In this document: positions 48,416-57,638 of the stretch, piece by piece
Numbering within the stretch: position 1 is the first letter of the stretch
Layout of the letters: each line of letters begins with the position of its first letter
From: Blastopirellula sp.
Lineage (GTDB): Bacteria; Planctomycetota; Planctomycetia; Pirellulales; Pirellulaceae
Assembly (NCBI GenBank): GCA_002733575.1
Contig: NVWB01000009.1
Coordinates: 1-64,000 of the forward strand
Direction: 5' to 3'
Length of the DNA: 64,000 bases
Program-made: the position numbers and the translations under genes
Notes under the pieces: model-generated
What the model was told of the DNA's origin: nothing
What the model saw: the letters and a program-made list of their open reading frames with translations, nothing else
Database searches by the model: none

Positions 48416-50011
48416 TTAAAAATTAAGTTCATCAAACCCAATTGGGCCGATCAATCCAAGCTCCGCTGGTAGTGATTGTGCCGATAAAGTGACCTCTGGA
48501 ACTTGAGGAACTGGTGCTGTGAGATTGCTTGAGTCAGGCTGTACTGGTTGTCGAATGCTCGTCTGATCAGGGGCAAATCGACGAAGCAGTTTCGCATCTC
48601 GTTTGGTCGGAACGATTTGAATCGTCGCTTCAGGCACAGTCGGACCGGCTGGAACAATCGCACCGGTTGGAACGTCTTCGTACTGCTCAATAAGTACACC
48701 GCCGGAAGTACCTGGTTGATAATTGTTGGGCTCGCAATTAGGCACTTCGGCATACCCTCGCCAATAGAGTTCTTTATCGTTTAGAATGCCGGTCGATGAG
48801 CCAGGATATTCCAGAGGAACTTCGACAGCATCGAGCGCACCCACTAGTTCAGGTGTTACCATAATTATTAATTCGACTTCTTCAATTTCATTATGAACTC
48901 TGCGAAAAGGAACACCAAAGTAAGGGAGGTCAGCCAAGTAAGGAATTCCGCCATTAGTGGTCACTATTCTTTCTTCAATGAGCCCTGCTAATACAATCGT
49001 TTGGCCTGATCTTAATTCCACGGCAGTATCAATATTTCTAGTTCTAAAGCCAGGGACAGTACCAAAACCAAGACTCTCGTCGATTGAGCTAATCTCAGGT
49101 CGGATTTCTAAGCGAATGTTTCCATTACCGAGAACGATAGGTACGAAGTCAACTTGAGTCCCAAACTTTTTAAAGTCGACAGCAGGTGGTTGATTATTTC
49201 CTGTAGGAAGTGAATAGGCAACCTCGCCACCTGAATGAAACACTGCTGGCCGACCACTGATCGTCAGTAAATTCGGTTCTGACATTAATTTAGCGACTTT
49301 GTTTTCTCTTAGAGCTTCGAGTTCAACAAACAAATTGCTTGTAACGGACCCAATAAATACATTATGGTCGATAGCCAAATCACTTGAAATAAAATCACCA
49401 GCAGTAAAATTAATCCCTAAGTTCCTCAGCTTCGTCCGAGATATTTCATAGACTTTCACCTTCAACATAACTTGTTGAACACCACCAACGGTAATGTTGT
49501 TAATTACTTTGGGATAGTAGTCTTCGGCCATCTCAACGATGAGAGACACCGCTTCAGGGCGGTCAACATAGCCAGAGAGAATCACGCTACTTGATAGGGG
49601 GCGTACTCGAATCGAGGAATGCGGAAATTCCGATTCAAGTAACATTTGTAGTTCACGGCCATCTCCGGTAATAATGACATCAATGGTATGAATGCTGCCA
49701 TCTTCTGACCAAAGGTTCACCTGCGTCACGCCGGGTTTGGTTGCGGAGACCTGAATTTGATTTTGAGCCAGCGGGGTCAAGGTCAACAAATCTGGATTGT
49801 TCACCTGAGCTTTGGGGATATTGGTGTCCAACGTAAAGATACGACTTGAATTGACCATAATTTCAAGCCGCTGATTGGGTGCGTTTACATGAAAGTTCAC
49901 GCTTGTGGGGTTCTGTATTTGGGCTTCTGCTATCTGTATGGCAGAAGAAACGATCATGCACGTTGCAGTAATTGAAAGTAATGAGAGCAACAAGCTTCGT
50001 TTAATAATCAT
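48416..50011 (-). CDS. cpaC: Tad outer-membrane secretin CpaC/RcpA
   Basis: Secretin of about 531 residues that forms the outer-membrane pore of the Tad pilus. Signal peptide ends near SAIQIAEAQ. A pilus assembly N-terminal domain follows (IMVNSSRIFTLDTNIPKAQVNNPDLLTLTPLAQNQ region), then a BON-like segment (RVRPLSSSVILSGYVDRPEAV). The secretin core covers about 180-430 (VMLKVKVYEISRTKLRNLGINF, LLTISGRPAVFHSGGEVAY, VELRSGQTIVLAGLI, LPYFGVPFRR, IIMVTPELV). The C-terminus is an extended Pro/Gln-rich tail. The start at 50011 is chosen because the signal peptide begins there; the open frame to 50071 adds residues unlike a signal. It follows cpaB closely. Confidence 0.92.
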   Translation of the reverse strand: MIIKRSLLLSLLSITATCMIVSSAIQIAEAQIQNPTSVNFHVNAPNQRLEIMVNSSRIFTLDTNIPKAQVNNPDLLTLTPLAQNQIQVSATKPGVTQVNLWSEDGSIHTIDVIITGDGRELQMLLESEFPHSSIRVRPLSSSVILSGYVDRPEAVSLIVEMAEDYYPKVINNITVGGVQQVMLKVKVYEISRTKLRNLGINFTAGDFISSDLAIDHNVFIGSVTSNLFVELEALRENKVAKLMSEPNLLTISGRPAVFHSGGEVAYSLPTGNNQPPAVDFKKFGTQVDFVPIVLGNGNIRLEIRPEISSIDESLGFGTVPGFRTRNIDTAVELRSGQTIVLAGLIEERIVTTNGGIPYLADLPYFGVPFRRVHNEIEEVELIIMVTPELVGALDAVEVPLEYPGSSTGILNDKELYWRGYAEVPNCEPNNYQPGTSGGVLIEQYEDVPTGAIVPAGPTVPEATIQIVPTKRDAKLLRRFAPDQTSIRQPVQPDSSNLTAPVPQVPEVTLSAQSLPAELGLIGPIGFDELNF

Positions 50012-50095
50012 CCGTGAATATCCTAGCGTAAAATAGGTACGCGCCCCAGTCATCCGTGTAAAAGAGCCCATAATCCATCGGGCTCTGACATTTTT

Positions 50096-51181
50096 TTATT
50101 CTTCTGCTTCAGTGTTTGTAGGAAAGCTAATCTCCTCAGAGGCGTCACCTTTCACAGGCGTCCCAGAGGAAATTGGTGTTTGTTGACCAGTTGGTCGTTG
50201 CTGTTTGACCGGAAATTGGTTGAATGAATTTCCGCCAGAGCGAACTTCCTGTGGAAGTCCCCCTTCTTTATTGAACTCAAATCGTTTAACACCATCGGGT
50301 GAGATCAAATCCATAGTCCAAGCCGGTTTGGATTCTGTCATCACTGGCTGAGTTACTACTTCTGGACTTGATTTACCGAAGTTTTCTAAAAAATCACCGA
50401 ATGACCCTTGGTCATCGGAGTTTGCTTTCACCTGTTTTTCGGTGGTATCAGGGTCTGCATTTTCTTGTATCCCTAGAATTTCCTCAAGTGTCGCATCGTC
50501 AGTATCGCCGAGATCTTCATCATTCGGAGGACGTAATGAAAGGCTTAAAGTGCCTATCTGCGAAGCCAAGGTCAACACTTCAACTTGAGATGGTATGACA
50601 AGGAGTGAGACTGTTTTCGCAGCGATGGAATTTCCACCATCACCCGAATCACGTGTCACTTGCTCGTTGACTGCAAAGACTCGAACATTTTTTAGGAAGG
50701 TTCGAGTAATCGCTTTTTTGGTTCCAGGAAGACTCTTGAGATATATCAAGACATCAACGCGGTCGCCAGGCAAGATTAATCCAGAGGCAGCGCTTTCGGC
50801 AGTCACACGAACAGCAATTGAGCGATATCCAGTGGGGATCAGTTTCGAGGCACCGCGGTCTTCGTCTGAACCGAACAGATTTCGAGAAAAGATTGGTGCT
50901 CCAGTATAGATTCGATCACGTGCCAAATGTAATTCAACATCTTCGATCTTTGATAACGCACCTTCTGGTACACGATCTTTCGGCCACTCTTCTAGTTTTA
51001 CCATTTCGGCTGTCAGTGATTCGTTGATATCTATATCTTCGATCGCGACAAATATCTTTACCATCTCTACGGCTGGAACTTGTTTGGTATTCTTGGAATC
51101 AAGAACTTGTGTGATCCCAACTGATGCAACTAGGCCACATCCGCTCGCGATAACAATTAGTATGATTGCTTTAGGACGCAT
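50096..51181 (-). CDS. cpaB: Tad pilus protein CpaB/RcpC
   Basis: Periplasmic/inner-membrane-anchored Tad protein of 361 residues with an N-terminal membrane helix (IILIVIASGCGLVASVGITQVL). An SAF-type domain follows (VFVAIEDIDINESLTAEMVKLEEWPKD-type segment) and then the RcpC domain with YRSIAVRVTAESAASGLILPGDRVDVLIYL. The C-terminal third is low-complexity, acidic and Gln/Pro-rich. AAAGGAAAG gives a good ribosome binding site. It is the first gene of the run cpaB-cpaC-cpaE on the minus strand, preceded by a 406-base gap with a direct repeat. Confidence 0.9.
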   Translation of the reverse strand: MRPKAIILIVIASGCGLVASVGITQVLDSKNTKQVPAVEMVKIFVAIEDIDINESLTAEMVKLEEWPKDRVPEGALSKIEDVELHLARDRIYTGAPIFSRNLFGSDEDRGASKLIPTGYRSIAVRVTAESAASGLILPGDRVDVLIYLKSLPGTKKAITRTFLKNVRVFAVNEQVTRDSGDGGNSIAAKTVSLLVIPSQVEVLTLASQIGTLSLSLRPPNDEDLGDTDDATLEEILGIQENADPDTTEKQVKANSDDQGSFGDFLENFGKSSPEVVTQPVMTESKPAWTMDLISPDGVKRFEFNKEGGLPQEVRSGGNSFNQFPVKQQRPTGQQTPISSGTPVKGDASEEISFPTNTEAEE

Positions 51182-51340
51182 TGTCTTTCCTTTCTGCCAA
51201 CTCTACCTGAACTGGTCTAGCTGGCAGTGTTACACGATAGCGTGCAAAATGGTTGATATCTTGTTCATCGGAACAGGTGCTGCAAATGAGCAAAAACTAA
51301 TCGTTACGCCAAATAACCGGTAAAATGGTTGCATTGGACA

Positions 51341-51359
51341 TCATCGTTTTGATCGGAAT
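51341..51359. repeat. 19-base direct repeat, copy 1
   Basis: TCATCGTTTTGATCGGAAT. The second copy at 51454 differs at one position. Lies 160 bases upstream of the cpaB start codon. Confidence 0.7.
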
Positions 51360-51453
51360 CTTCCATCCCTGTTCTAATTGACCGTCACAGCCAAACGACT
51401 ATCGTAAATACAGGAAACATGGCAAAAAGGTAATATACATCTGTTGCCGTGTC

Positions 51454-51472
51454 TCATCGTTATGATCGGAAT
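51454..51472. repeat. 19-base direct repeat, copy 2
   Basis: TCATCGTTATGATCGGAAT, 18 of 19 bases identical to copy 1 and in the same orientation, 113 bases apart start to start. The ATCnnnnnGAT core is partly palindromic, which would suit a DNA-binding regulator. Confidence 0.7.
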
Positions 51473-51587
51473 AACCGTCAAGCTTTATGTAGGGTGAAAA
51501 GTTTGCTCGTTAAACGTTTTTCAAAGTGCCTATATTCACAAGTTGTGGTAAGGATCTATAATTTTAATGTCTTTGAAAAGTGATCGA

Positions 51588-52154
51588 TCAGAGGAGTAAT
51601 CCGATCCAAGCGAAGTAACCAATGGTTCCAATCGCAATTGGAATGCCATAAGGCAACAGTAACATGCTAGGTTTACGCTCAGCCGCAATGGCTGCTAGCT
51701 GATTCGGGTCTTTGATTGTCATAATCTCGTTCAGGATCACTCTGGCCTGATTGGTATGTTTCTTCCAGCCATTGCGATAACCGACCATTAGCATGGCACA
51801 AATTGCACCGGCAACAGCAGAGATACAGAAGGCATAAAAGGTATGAGTTCCGTGCATCCAAGCTCCAACGCCTGCTAGCAACTTGACGTCTCCAGCGCCC
51901 ATGCCTCCGATAGAATACAAAGGCAAGAGCAATGCTAGGCCAACAATAGTTCCCATCATGCTCCAACCGAGACCTTCCCAGCCAAATGCTACTCCGCTGT
52001 AAATCCAGCCAGTAATCACAAAAGGAAAGGTGATCCAATTGGGCACTTTCAATTCGAAGCCATCGATGACAGCCGCTAAAATCAGTGTGATCGTTACGAC
52101 CCAAACCGGCCAATTATCGATCATCGACTGGCCCATATCAAAAATAATTCCCAT
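51588..52154 (-). CDS. cpaA: Prepilin peptidase CpaA/TadV (A24 family)
   Basis: Aspartyl membrane protease of 188 residues that would cut the Flp prepilin after its leader glycine. Both catalytic aspartates are visible: D31 in AAVIDGFELKVPN and D89 in GMGAGDVKLLAG (the GxGD motif). Hydrophobic segments fit five to six membrane spans. It lacks the N-terminal methyltransferase domain of PilD-type enzymes, as TadV does. GAGGAGAG before the ATG at 52154 fixes the start. It lies between flp and cpaB, with gaps of 341 and 406 bases, so it is likely its own unit. Confidence 0.93.
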   Translation of the reverse strand: MGIIFDMGQSMIDNWPVWVVTITLILAAVIDGFELKVPNWITFPFVITGWIYSGVAFGWEGLGWSMMGTIVGLALLLPLYSIGGMGAGDVKLLAGVGAWMHGTHTFYAFCISAVAGAICAMLMVGYRNGWKKHTNQARVILNEIMTIKDPNQLAAIAAERKPSMLLLPYGIPIAIGTIGYFAWIGLLL

Positions 52155-52495
52155 GACTCTCTCTCCTCAGTCGGCGATCCCCTGTTCGGGGCCGATTTAC
52201 CTGGAATTCCTAAGTTTCTTACGATTGGTTTTGCACACTATTTTGTCAGCGAGCAAAATGTTATTTGCTGAGAAAATCTAGGTTATAGAACGAGGTAATC
52301 TGCATATTTCTTCTCGAATTATCAAAAAAGTCCTCTGAATTTGGATAGTCAAGAGATACCAGTTGATCAAATATTCCAATGACTGGCGTAAAAAAAGCCC
52401 TTTGACTCTACAAGTAGAGACAAAGGGCTTTCGGTTTTATCATCCTTGCGATGACTCCAACTAAAAGTCATGGCATACGACTAGATCAGCTTAAA
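52155..52495. other. Intergenic region between flp and cpaA
   Basis: Contains the flp terminator (52391-52430) and the presumed cpaA promoter region. No further gene seen. Confidence 0.5.
52391..52430 (-). terminator. Terminator after flp pilin gene
   Basis: A long stem, AGCCCTTTG-CTCTA pairing with TAGAG-CAAAGGGCT with one internal mismatch, in a hairpin with a short loop. On the minus strand it ends in a run of seven T. It lies 66 bases beyond the flp stop and would isolate flp transcription from the assembly genes. Confidence 0.88.
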
Positions 52496-52693
52496 TTAAG
52501 CTCCACCAGTCGCATTGGCAGTAGACATGTCAGCTCCAATTTTGGTGAAGGTTGCGTTTGCTTGTGTACCAATCGCTTGGATAGCGGTTAAACACACAAT
52601 CACAATCAACGCCAACATTACAGCATATTCCACTGCTGTTGGGCCATCTTCTGATACGAGGAAACGTTGTACTTTCAATGCGAGACTATTCAT
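52496..52693 (-). CDS. flp: Flp type IVb pilin
   Basis: Major pilin precursor of 65 residues. The class IVb processing motif is EDG-PTAVEY: cleavage after G17 with E22-Y23 at the conserved places, followed by a hydrophobic helix AVMLALIVIVCLTAIQAI. The short leader and tiny mature size (48 residues) are typical of Flp. GGAGG before the ATG is the strongest ribosome binding site seen in this region, which fits high expression. It is the first gene of the Tad locus on the minus strand and has its own terminator. Confidence 0.96.
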   Translation of the reverse strand: MNSLALKVQRFLVSEDGPTAVEYAVMLALIVIVCLTAIQAIGTQANATFTKIGADMSTANATGGA

Positions 52694-53272
52694 GGGGTTC
52701 CTCCAAAGGGTGCCGGAATCGGCATAAAAAAAGGATGTTTTGATAGTGCTTCGATCTTATGCGAATCGTCGACTCGCAGGCCTGTCTATAGCAGATCGAA
52801 ATACATCATAAAAAGGTTAAAAAGTGCCCTAATCCCATGAAACATGCCCAAAGTAACTAATGCTTCGATAGATAATTTCTATCTCAGCAATCCCTTCGGC
52901 AACCAGGCTTCCACTCATTGTGGCCCTTGGTTTTGCGTCCCGTTTTCACAAACGGTTTGCCCTTTCGAGGTCATAGAGGCGAACAGGCCTTTGGCCCATC
53001 TTTCACCGATACCTTCAAACATCAAATGATGTTAAGAAATCAGAATTTAAAAGACGGGTAGTTTGACAAGACGATTTTTTAAATCGTTGCCAGAGAGTTA
53101 TCAGTGATTGACCCTCTGAACACTTGAAACTTAGTTCGTGTACCGGCAGAGTCAAACATCTGACTTTAGATAATCTGGGAATAAACATGAAAATAACTGC
53201 GGCGACAGACGTAACTACTGTACCTATTGGATTTTATCTCAAGTTCATGTTTAGAAAAGAAAAGCGAATCCA
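52694..53272. other. Long intergenic region upstream of flp
   Basis: 579 bases between the glcF stop and the flp start. A short perfect hairpin lies at 53071-53087 (ACGATTT/AAATCGT, 3-base loop) and a small stem (TGCCG/CGGCA) just before the flp ribosome binding site. A plus-strand open frame at 52844-53029 is not credible. It must hold the flp promoter, but I could not place it. Confidence 0.5.
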
Positions 53273-54577
53273 TTAAAGAGAAACTTCTCGATAGCTCATA
53301 TCAAGCAAGTCCATGGGATGATAAACATCGAGCTTTACGCCTTGGGAGCGTGCTTGTTGCTCTATTTGTAGCGCACAGCCTGCGTTGGCGGTGATGGCCG
53401 CGCTGGCGGAAGTGCTAATGATATTATCCATTTTTCGTTGACTCAAACGATCCGACATTTCTGGCTGCGTCATATTATAAGTACCAGCCGCACCGCAACA
53501 GAGTTCAGATTCAGGCAACGGAATTAATTTCAAACCAGGAATGGCCTCTAGCAGATTTCTCGGTTGCTGACGGATTTGCTGCGCATGGGCCAGATGACAA
53601 GCATCGTGATAAGTGGCAGTTAAAGAAATCTTTCCCTTGGGAGGTATCAGCCCAAGTTCATCGAGAAACTCGTTGACATCACGAATCTTCTCTTCCAATT
53701 GCTTTCGAGCAGGCTGGCCTTCATCTTGCCAGTGGTGTCCGTATTCTTTTAGCATGGCCCCGCAGCCGGCAACATTGACAATCACTGCATCAATATCTGG
53801 AATATCAAAAGCCGTTACATTTTGATCGGCAAACTCTTTGGCTGGTTCACTCTCGCCTGCATGAAAATGAATGGCTCCACAACAAACTTGATTACGAGGC
53901 ACCACCACATCGCAGCCGTTTTCCTGTAGCACACGCACGGTCGCCCATTGCGTATGGTCAAACATCACACTACCGATACACCCTGTGAATAAAGCAACTT
54001 TTGCCCGCCGTGTTCCCTTGGCTTCAAAGAATTCCGGCAACGGGGGTGCCTCTGGTTTCAGCTTCGGTAGCATGCGAGACATGCGATCAAGAGGCTTGGG
54101 CAATAACGAAGAGACTAGCTTGGTGCGGATGATCCAATCGAGCCCTAGTCGTTGTAACCAGCGAGCTGGTGCCAATGCTCGACGTAATTTTTTGGGGTAT
54201 GGGAATGTATCGAACAGAAATTTGCGCATCAACCAGCTAGGCGGATCGCCATCCGCGACTGCTTGTTCTTGCATGGCTAAACGGAACGGCTCAATGATAT
54301 TTCCATATTGCACGCCAGAAGGACACGCACTTTCGCAAGCGCGGCAATCTAAACATAAATCAAGATGGCGTTTGACTTCTGCTGTCGCTTCAATACGTTC
54401 GTCCGCAACGGCTCGCATCAAGTAAATGCGGCCACGCGGGCTATCGTTCTCGTTGCCTAATTCAACGTAAGTTGGGCATGACGCAGTGCAGAGCCCGCAG
54501 TGTACGCAATCAAGAAACAGTCCATAGTCAATTTTACTGGCGGGATTTGTGCTTTTAATCTCGTGCGTGTCGCTCAT
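53273..54577 (-). CDS. glcF: Glycolate oxidase iron-sulfur subunit
   Basis: Iron-sulfur electron-transfer subunit of 434 residues of the membrane-associated glycolate oxidase (glycolate to glyoxylate). Two 4Fe-4S clusters are at CVHCGLCTASCPTYVE and CLDCRACESACPSGVQ. Two CCG domains follow, with FTGCIGSVMF, QVCCGAIHFHAGE, VAGCGAMLKEYGH, TYHDACHLAHAQQIRQQPR and SELCCGAAGTYN. The length and order of motifs are as in GlcF. Last gene of the glcD-glcE-glcF operon, 30 bases after glcE. Confidence 0.95.
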   Translation of the reverse strand: MSDTHEIKSTNPASKIDYGLFLDCVHCGLCTASCPTYVELGNENDSPRGRIYLMRAVADERIEATAEVKRHLDLCLDCRACESACPSGVQYGNIIEPFRLAMQEQAVADGDPPSWLMRKFLFDTFPYPKKLRRALAPARWLQRLGLDWIIRTKLVSSLLPKPLDRMSRMLPKLKPEAPPLPEFFEAKGTRRAKVALFTGCIGSVMFDHTQWATVRVLQENGCDVVVPRNQVCCGAIHFHAGESEPAKEFADQNVTAFDIPDIDAVIVNVAGCGAMLKEYGHHWQDEGQPARKQLEEKIRDVNEFLDELGLIPPKGKISLTATYHDACHLAHAQQIRQQPRNLLEAIPGLKLIPLPESELCCGAAGTYNMTQPEMSDRLSQRKMDNIISTSASAAITANAGCALQIEQQARSQGVKLDVYHPMDLLDMSYREVSL

Positions 54578-54607
54578 CGATTTTTCTCAATTCAGGAAGA
54601 TAGGTTA

Positions 54608-55870
54608 TTATCGATAAACAAATCGACCAGGGTTTAGTACGTTGTCAGGATCAAACTGTTGTTTCACATCGTTCATCAAATCATAAGGAACGCCAAGTCC
54701 TCCCCAAGTCAATTGATGCGTGCATTCTTGATTGCCAGGATTGGATATCACACACACATTGCCGCCACTAGATGAAACCGCTGGTAGCAGATGTGATGAC
54801 AAGAGATTGGCGATTCCAATACCAGGAATTTCTGACATGCGGATATGAACAATGCCATTGAGTGCATGCGACACGATATCAGCGTTGTGATCTAACTGGC
54901 GAACGAGTTCACAAAACGAGACGACTTGACTGCTTCTAAGGCTGGCTTTGAGAACCAGCGGTGAAACATTCTCATTTGCCTGGTTTGCCGGAAATTCAAC
55001 CAGCCTCTCCCATAGTAGGTCGCTCTGTTGTTGGTCAAGACTGGAAACCTGTTGTGCCTGAAGCTGCGATAGTTCAGCAGAAAGAGTGCTCTCCATCCAG
55101 TCAACTTCAGTGGAAGTTCCCGACAGTAATACTGCCAACACGGATTGCTGATCATTGATTGACAATAAGTTCAAGCATTCCATCGAGGCAATCTGTGGAC
55201 CTTGTAAAAGTTCAACCGCTGATGGTGTCACCTCGGAACTTGCCAGTGATTCCAATACTTCTTCAATCTTTTCGGGGCGATTATCGGCAAGGACAATCAT
55301 TTTTTGATCAGTCGACTTGGGTCGAACCTTTAGCGTGACTTGCGTGATGATTCCTAGAGTTCCTAGTGATCCAGTGAGCAGCTTGCAGAAATCGAACCCT
55401 GCCACATTTTTCACCACTCGTCCGCCACCGTGAAAGACTTTCCCTAGTCCGCTAACCGCTTCAATGCCAATCACGTAGTCTCGGATCGTGCCCATGCCCA
55501 ATCGACGTGGACCATTCCAGCCAGTCGCAATCACTCCGCCGATCTGTGCTTGATCACTACATGGAACGTCAATCGGCAGTTCTTGATTTTCTGCGGCTAA
55601 GATCGTCTTCAATTGATCCATCGTCATGCCGGCCTGCACGGTGACTGTCATGTCTCGCGCAGGGAAATCAACCAACTGGTTGAGCTTTGCCATAGACAAA
55701 CCGGTGCCTGATTGTTTGGCAGGCATTCCATAATCTAAGGACGTTTGTCCGCCGAGCGGATAAATTGCGGTCTCTTGTTCTCGTGCATTCAGAATAGAAG
55801 CTTGAATCTCTTCTATTGTGCTAGGTTCAAGAGTCTCTTGAATCGGTAATTGGTTGATAATACTACTCAC
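54608..55870 (-). CDS. glcE: Glycolate oxidase FAD-binding subunit GlcE
   Basis: FAD-binding (FAD_binding_4, p-cresol methylhydroxylase-type fold) subunit of 420 residues. Motifs: YPLGGQTSLDYG, VTVQAGMTMDQL, QAQIGGVIATGWNGPRRLGMG, DYVIGIEAVSGLG, VVKNVAGFDFCKLLTGSLGTLGIITQVTLKVRP, and a C-terminal FDPDNVLNPGRF. Together with GlcD and GlcF it makes the glycolate oxidase complex. The start is GTG at 55870 with AGAGAAAC upstream. It lies between glcD (62 bases) and glcF (30 bases). Confidence 0.93.
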   Translation of the reverse strand: MSSIINQLPIQETLEPSTIEEIQASILNAREQETAIYPLGGQTSLDYGMPAKQSGTGLSMAKLNQLVDFPARDMTVTVQAGMTMDQLKTILAAENQELPIDVPCSDQAQIGGVIATGWNGPRRLGMGTIRDYVIGIEAVSGLGKVFHGGGRVVKNVAGFDFCKLLTGSLGTLGIITQVTLKVRPKSTDQKMIVLADNRPEKIEEVLESLASSEVTPSAVELLQGPQIASMECLNLLSINDQQSVLAVLLSGTSTEVDWMESTLSAELSQLQAQQVSSLDQQQSDLLWERLVEFPANQANENVSPLVLKASLRSSQVVSFCELVRQLDHNADIVSHALNGIVHIRMSEIPGIGIANLLSSHLLPAVSSSGGNVCVISNPGNQECTHQLTWGGLGVPYDLMNDVKQQFDPDNVLNPGRFVYR

Positions 55871-55932
55871 GTTTCTCTAGTTCGTTTTCAAATACACAAT
55901 GTCGTTGTACACACGAATGATTGGAATTGAAC

Positions 55933-57384
55933 TTACATCGCTGCTCTACGCCCAGGATGCTTGTGTTCTAGTCCACAAGCGCCAGCAGTGGGTAACATTT
56001 TGCCGGGGCTGAGTCGATTGGTCGGGTTAAACGCAATTCGCAACCGAGTCATTGCATCTAGATCATCCTCCGTAAATAACTTCCGCATAAAGTCAATCTT
56101 TTCAACACCAATTCCATGCTCGCCAGTCACGCTGCCACCGCAGTCGATGCACTCTTGTAGAATCTCGGAGGAAGCATCAAGTACTCGTTTTACTTGAGCA
56201 CCATCTCTCTCATCGAACAAGAGAATCGGGTGGATATTTCCATCGCCAGCATGAAATACATTCACAATCTGAATATCGTATTTCTTACTGACTTCACGAA
56301 TCCGTTTTAATATCTGGGGAAGTTTAGTCCGCGGCACTACTCCATCTTGTGTGCAATAGCTAGGGCTCAGCCTTCCAATTGCCCCGAATGCCTGTTTGCG
56401 ACATTTCCAAAGAGCGGCTCGCTCTTGATCGGTTTCGGCTTGGCGTACTTCCGTTGCACCATATTGATTGCACAGTTCTATGATGCGTTGTTTTTGTTCG
56501 TTGAGCCCCGCTTCTAATCCATCGATTTCAATCAGCAAAACCGCGCCGGCATCTAGCGGGAAACCAAAATGGAACGCTTCTTCCAGCGCCACAATGATAT
56601 CGTGATCCATCAGCTCTAACGCGGCCGGTACAATTCCTGAACCAATAATTTCGCTAATGGTTTGCGTGGCGTCTTCTACGGTGTCGAACACCCCGAGCAT
56701 CGTTCGCCACGATTGAGGATCTCGGGTCAATCGAACCCAGGCCTTGGTGACAATTGCCAGTGTGCCTTCGCTGCCAACGATTGCTCCGACTAGGTCTAAT
56801 CCTGGAGCATCTTCTGTTGGCCCGCCTAGTTGAATAATTCTTCCGTCTGCCAGAACCGCTTCGACGCCAAGAATATGATTGACCGTGACTCCGTACTTTA
56901 AAGTGTGAGGGCCGCCGGAGTTTGTTGCCACATTGCCACCAATGGTGCAAGCCCCTTGGCTCGAAGGATCAGGTGCATAGTGATAGCCGCTTCCCTTTAA
57001 CGCGTTGGTAAGCCAGACATTGACCACGCCGGGCTCTACCACTGCAAACCGATCTCGCAGATTGATCTCTAGAATCTCTTTCATACGCGTGAGAACAATC
57101 ATCACGCCGCCGCCGACTGGCAAAGTACCGCCTGCTAAACTGGTGCCTGCTCCACGCGGCAAAAATGGTATATCGGCCCTATTACAGACTTTGACAATTT
57201 CAGAAACTTGCTCCGTTGTCGTTGGAAAGACAACCACATCTGGTGAATTCTTATCAATTACAAAACCATCGCACTCGTAGACCATCAGTTCGCTACGTGC
57301 AGTCAGAACTGCCTCGTGGCCAACGATCTTACGCAATTGGGCAATGGTATCTTGTGAGATTTTAGTCGAGGAGTTCAGTTTCAT
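55933..57384 (-). CDS. glcD: Glycolate oxidase FAD-linked catalytic subunit GlcD
   Basis: Catalytic FAD subunit of 483 residues. Motifs: FPTTTEQVSEIVKVCNRADIPFLPRGAGTSLAGG, VVEPGVVNVWL, YAPDPSSQGACTIGGNVATNSGGPHTLKYG, GAIVGSEGTLAIVTKA, then the FAD-oxidase C domain with GVVPRTKLPQIL, VNVFHAGDGNIHPILLFD, TGEHGIGVEKIDFM and LSPGKMLP. First gene of glcDEF on the minus strand; glycolate is oxidised to glyoxylate, with electrons going to the quinone pool. The divergent DUF481 gene shares its upstream region. No malate synthase or glyoxylate gene is in the window. Confidence 0.95.
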   Translation of the reverse strand: MKLNSSTKISQDTIAQLRKIVGHEAVLTARSELMVYECDGFVIDKNSPDVVVFPTTTEQVSEIVKVCNRADIPFLPRGAGTSLAGGTLPVGGGVMIVLTRMKEILEINLRDRFAVVEPGVVNVWLTNALKGSGYHYAPDPSSQGACTIGGNVATNSGGPHTLKYGVTVNHILGVEAVLADGRIIQLGGPTEDAPGLDLVGAIVGSEGTLAIVTKAWVRLTRDPQSWRTMLGVFDTVEDATQTISEIIGSGIVPAALELMDHDIIVALEEAFHFGFPLDAGAVLLIEIDGLEAGLNEQKQRIIELCNQYGATEVRQAETDQERAALWKCRKQAFGAIGRLSPSYCTQDGVVPRTKLPQILKRIREVSKKYDIQIVNVFHAGDGNIHPILLFDERDGAQVKRVLDASSEILQECIDCGGSVTGEHGIGVEKIDFMRKLFTEDDLDAMTRLRIAFNPTNRLSPGKMLPTAGACGLEHKHPGRRAAM

Positions 57385-57638
57385 CAGGGCATCGCTCTTA
57401 GAAAGAGAGTGGGAAGGCCCTCTGATTATAAGGCAATCGATGTTCAGTTTGAACTAAGCTTAAAAAGATTTTTGATGAACAAAGAAAAGTTGTGTACTTC
57501 CAGATTCGTTCAGTTTCTCCGCCGATTGCGTTGCTAGCAGCGGTATTTGGTCTTGGCAGTTTGAACTGGTTTCGCTATATATTCTCGGCCAGTTTACAGA
57601 GTTTGAAGCGTCTATCACCAATAGGACAAGCAACGTAC

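Larger units (their letters stand above)
51182..51587. other. Regulatory gap upstream of cpaB
   Basis: 406 bases between the cpaA stop and the cpaB start (minus strand). No gene is seen. It carries a near-perfect 19-base direct repeat (51341-51359 and 51454-51472) and presumably the cpaB promoter. Confidence 0.5.

Noticed and set aside
52844-53029. 61-codon open frame upstream of flp
   Set aside because: No ribosome binding site and no resemblance to known proteins; it lies in a non-coding gap.
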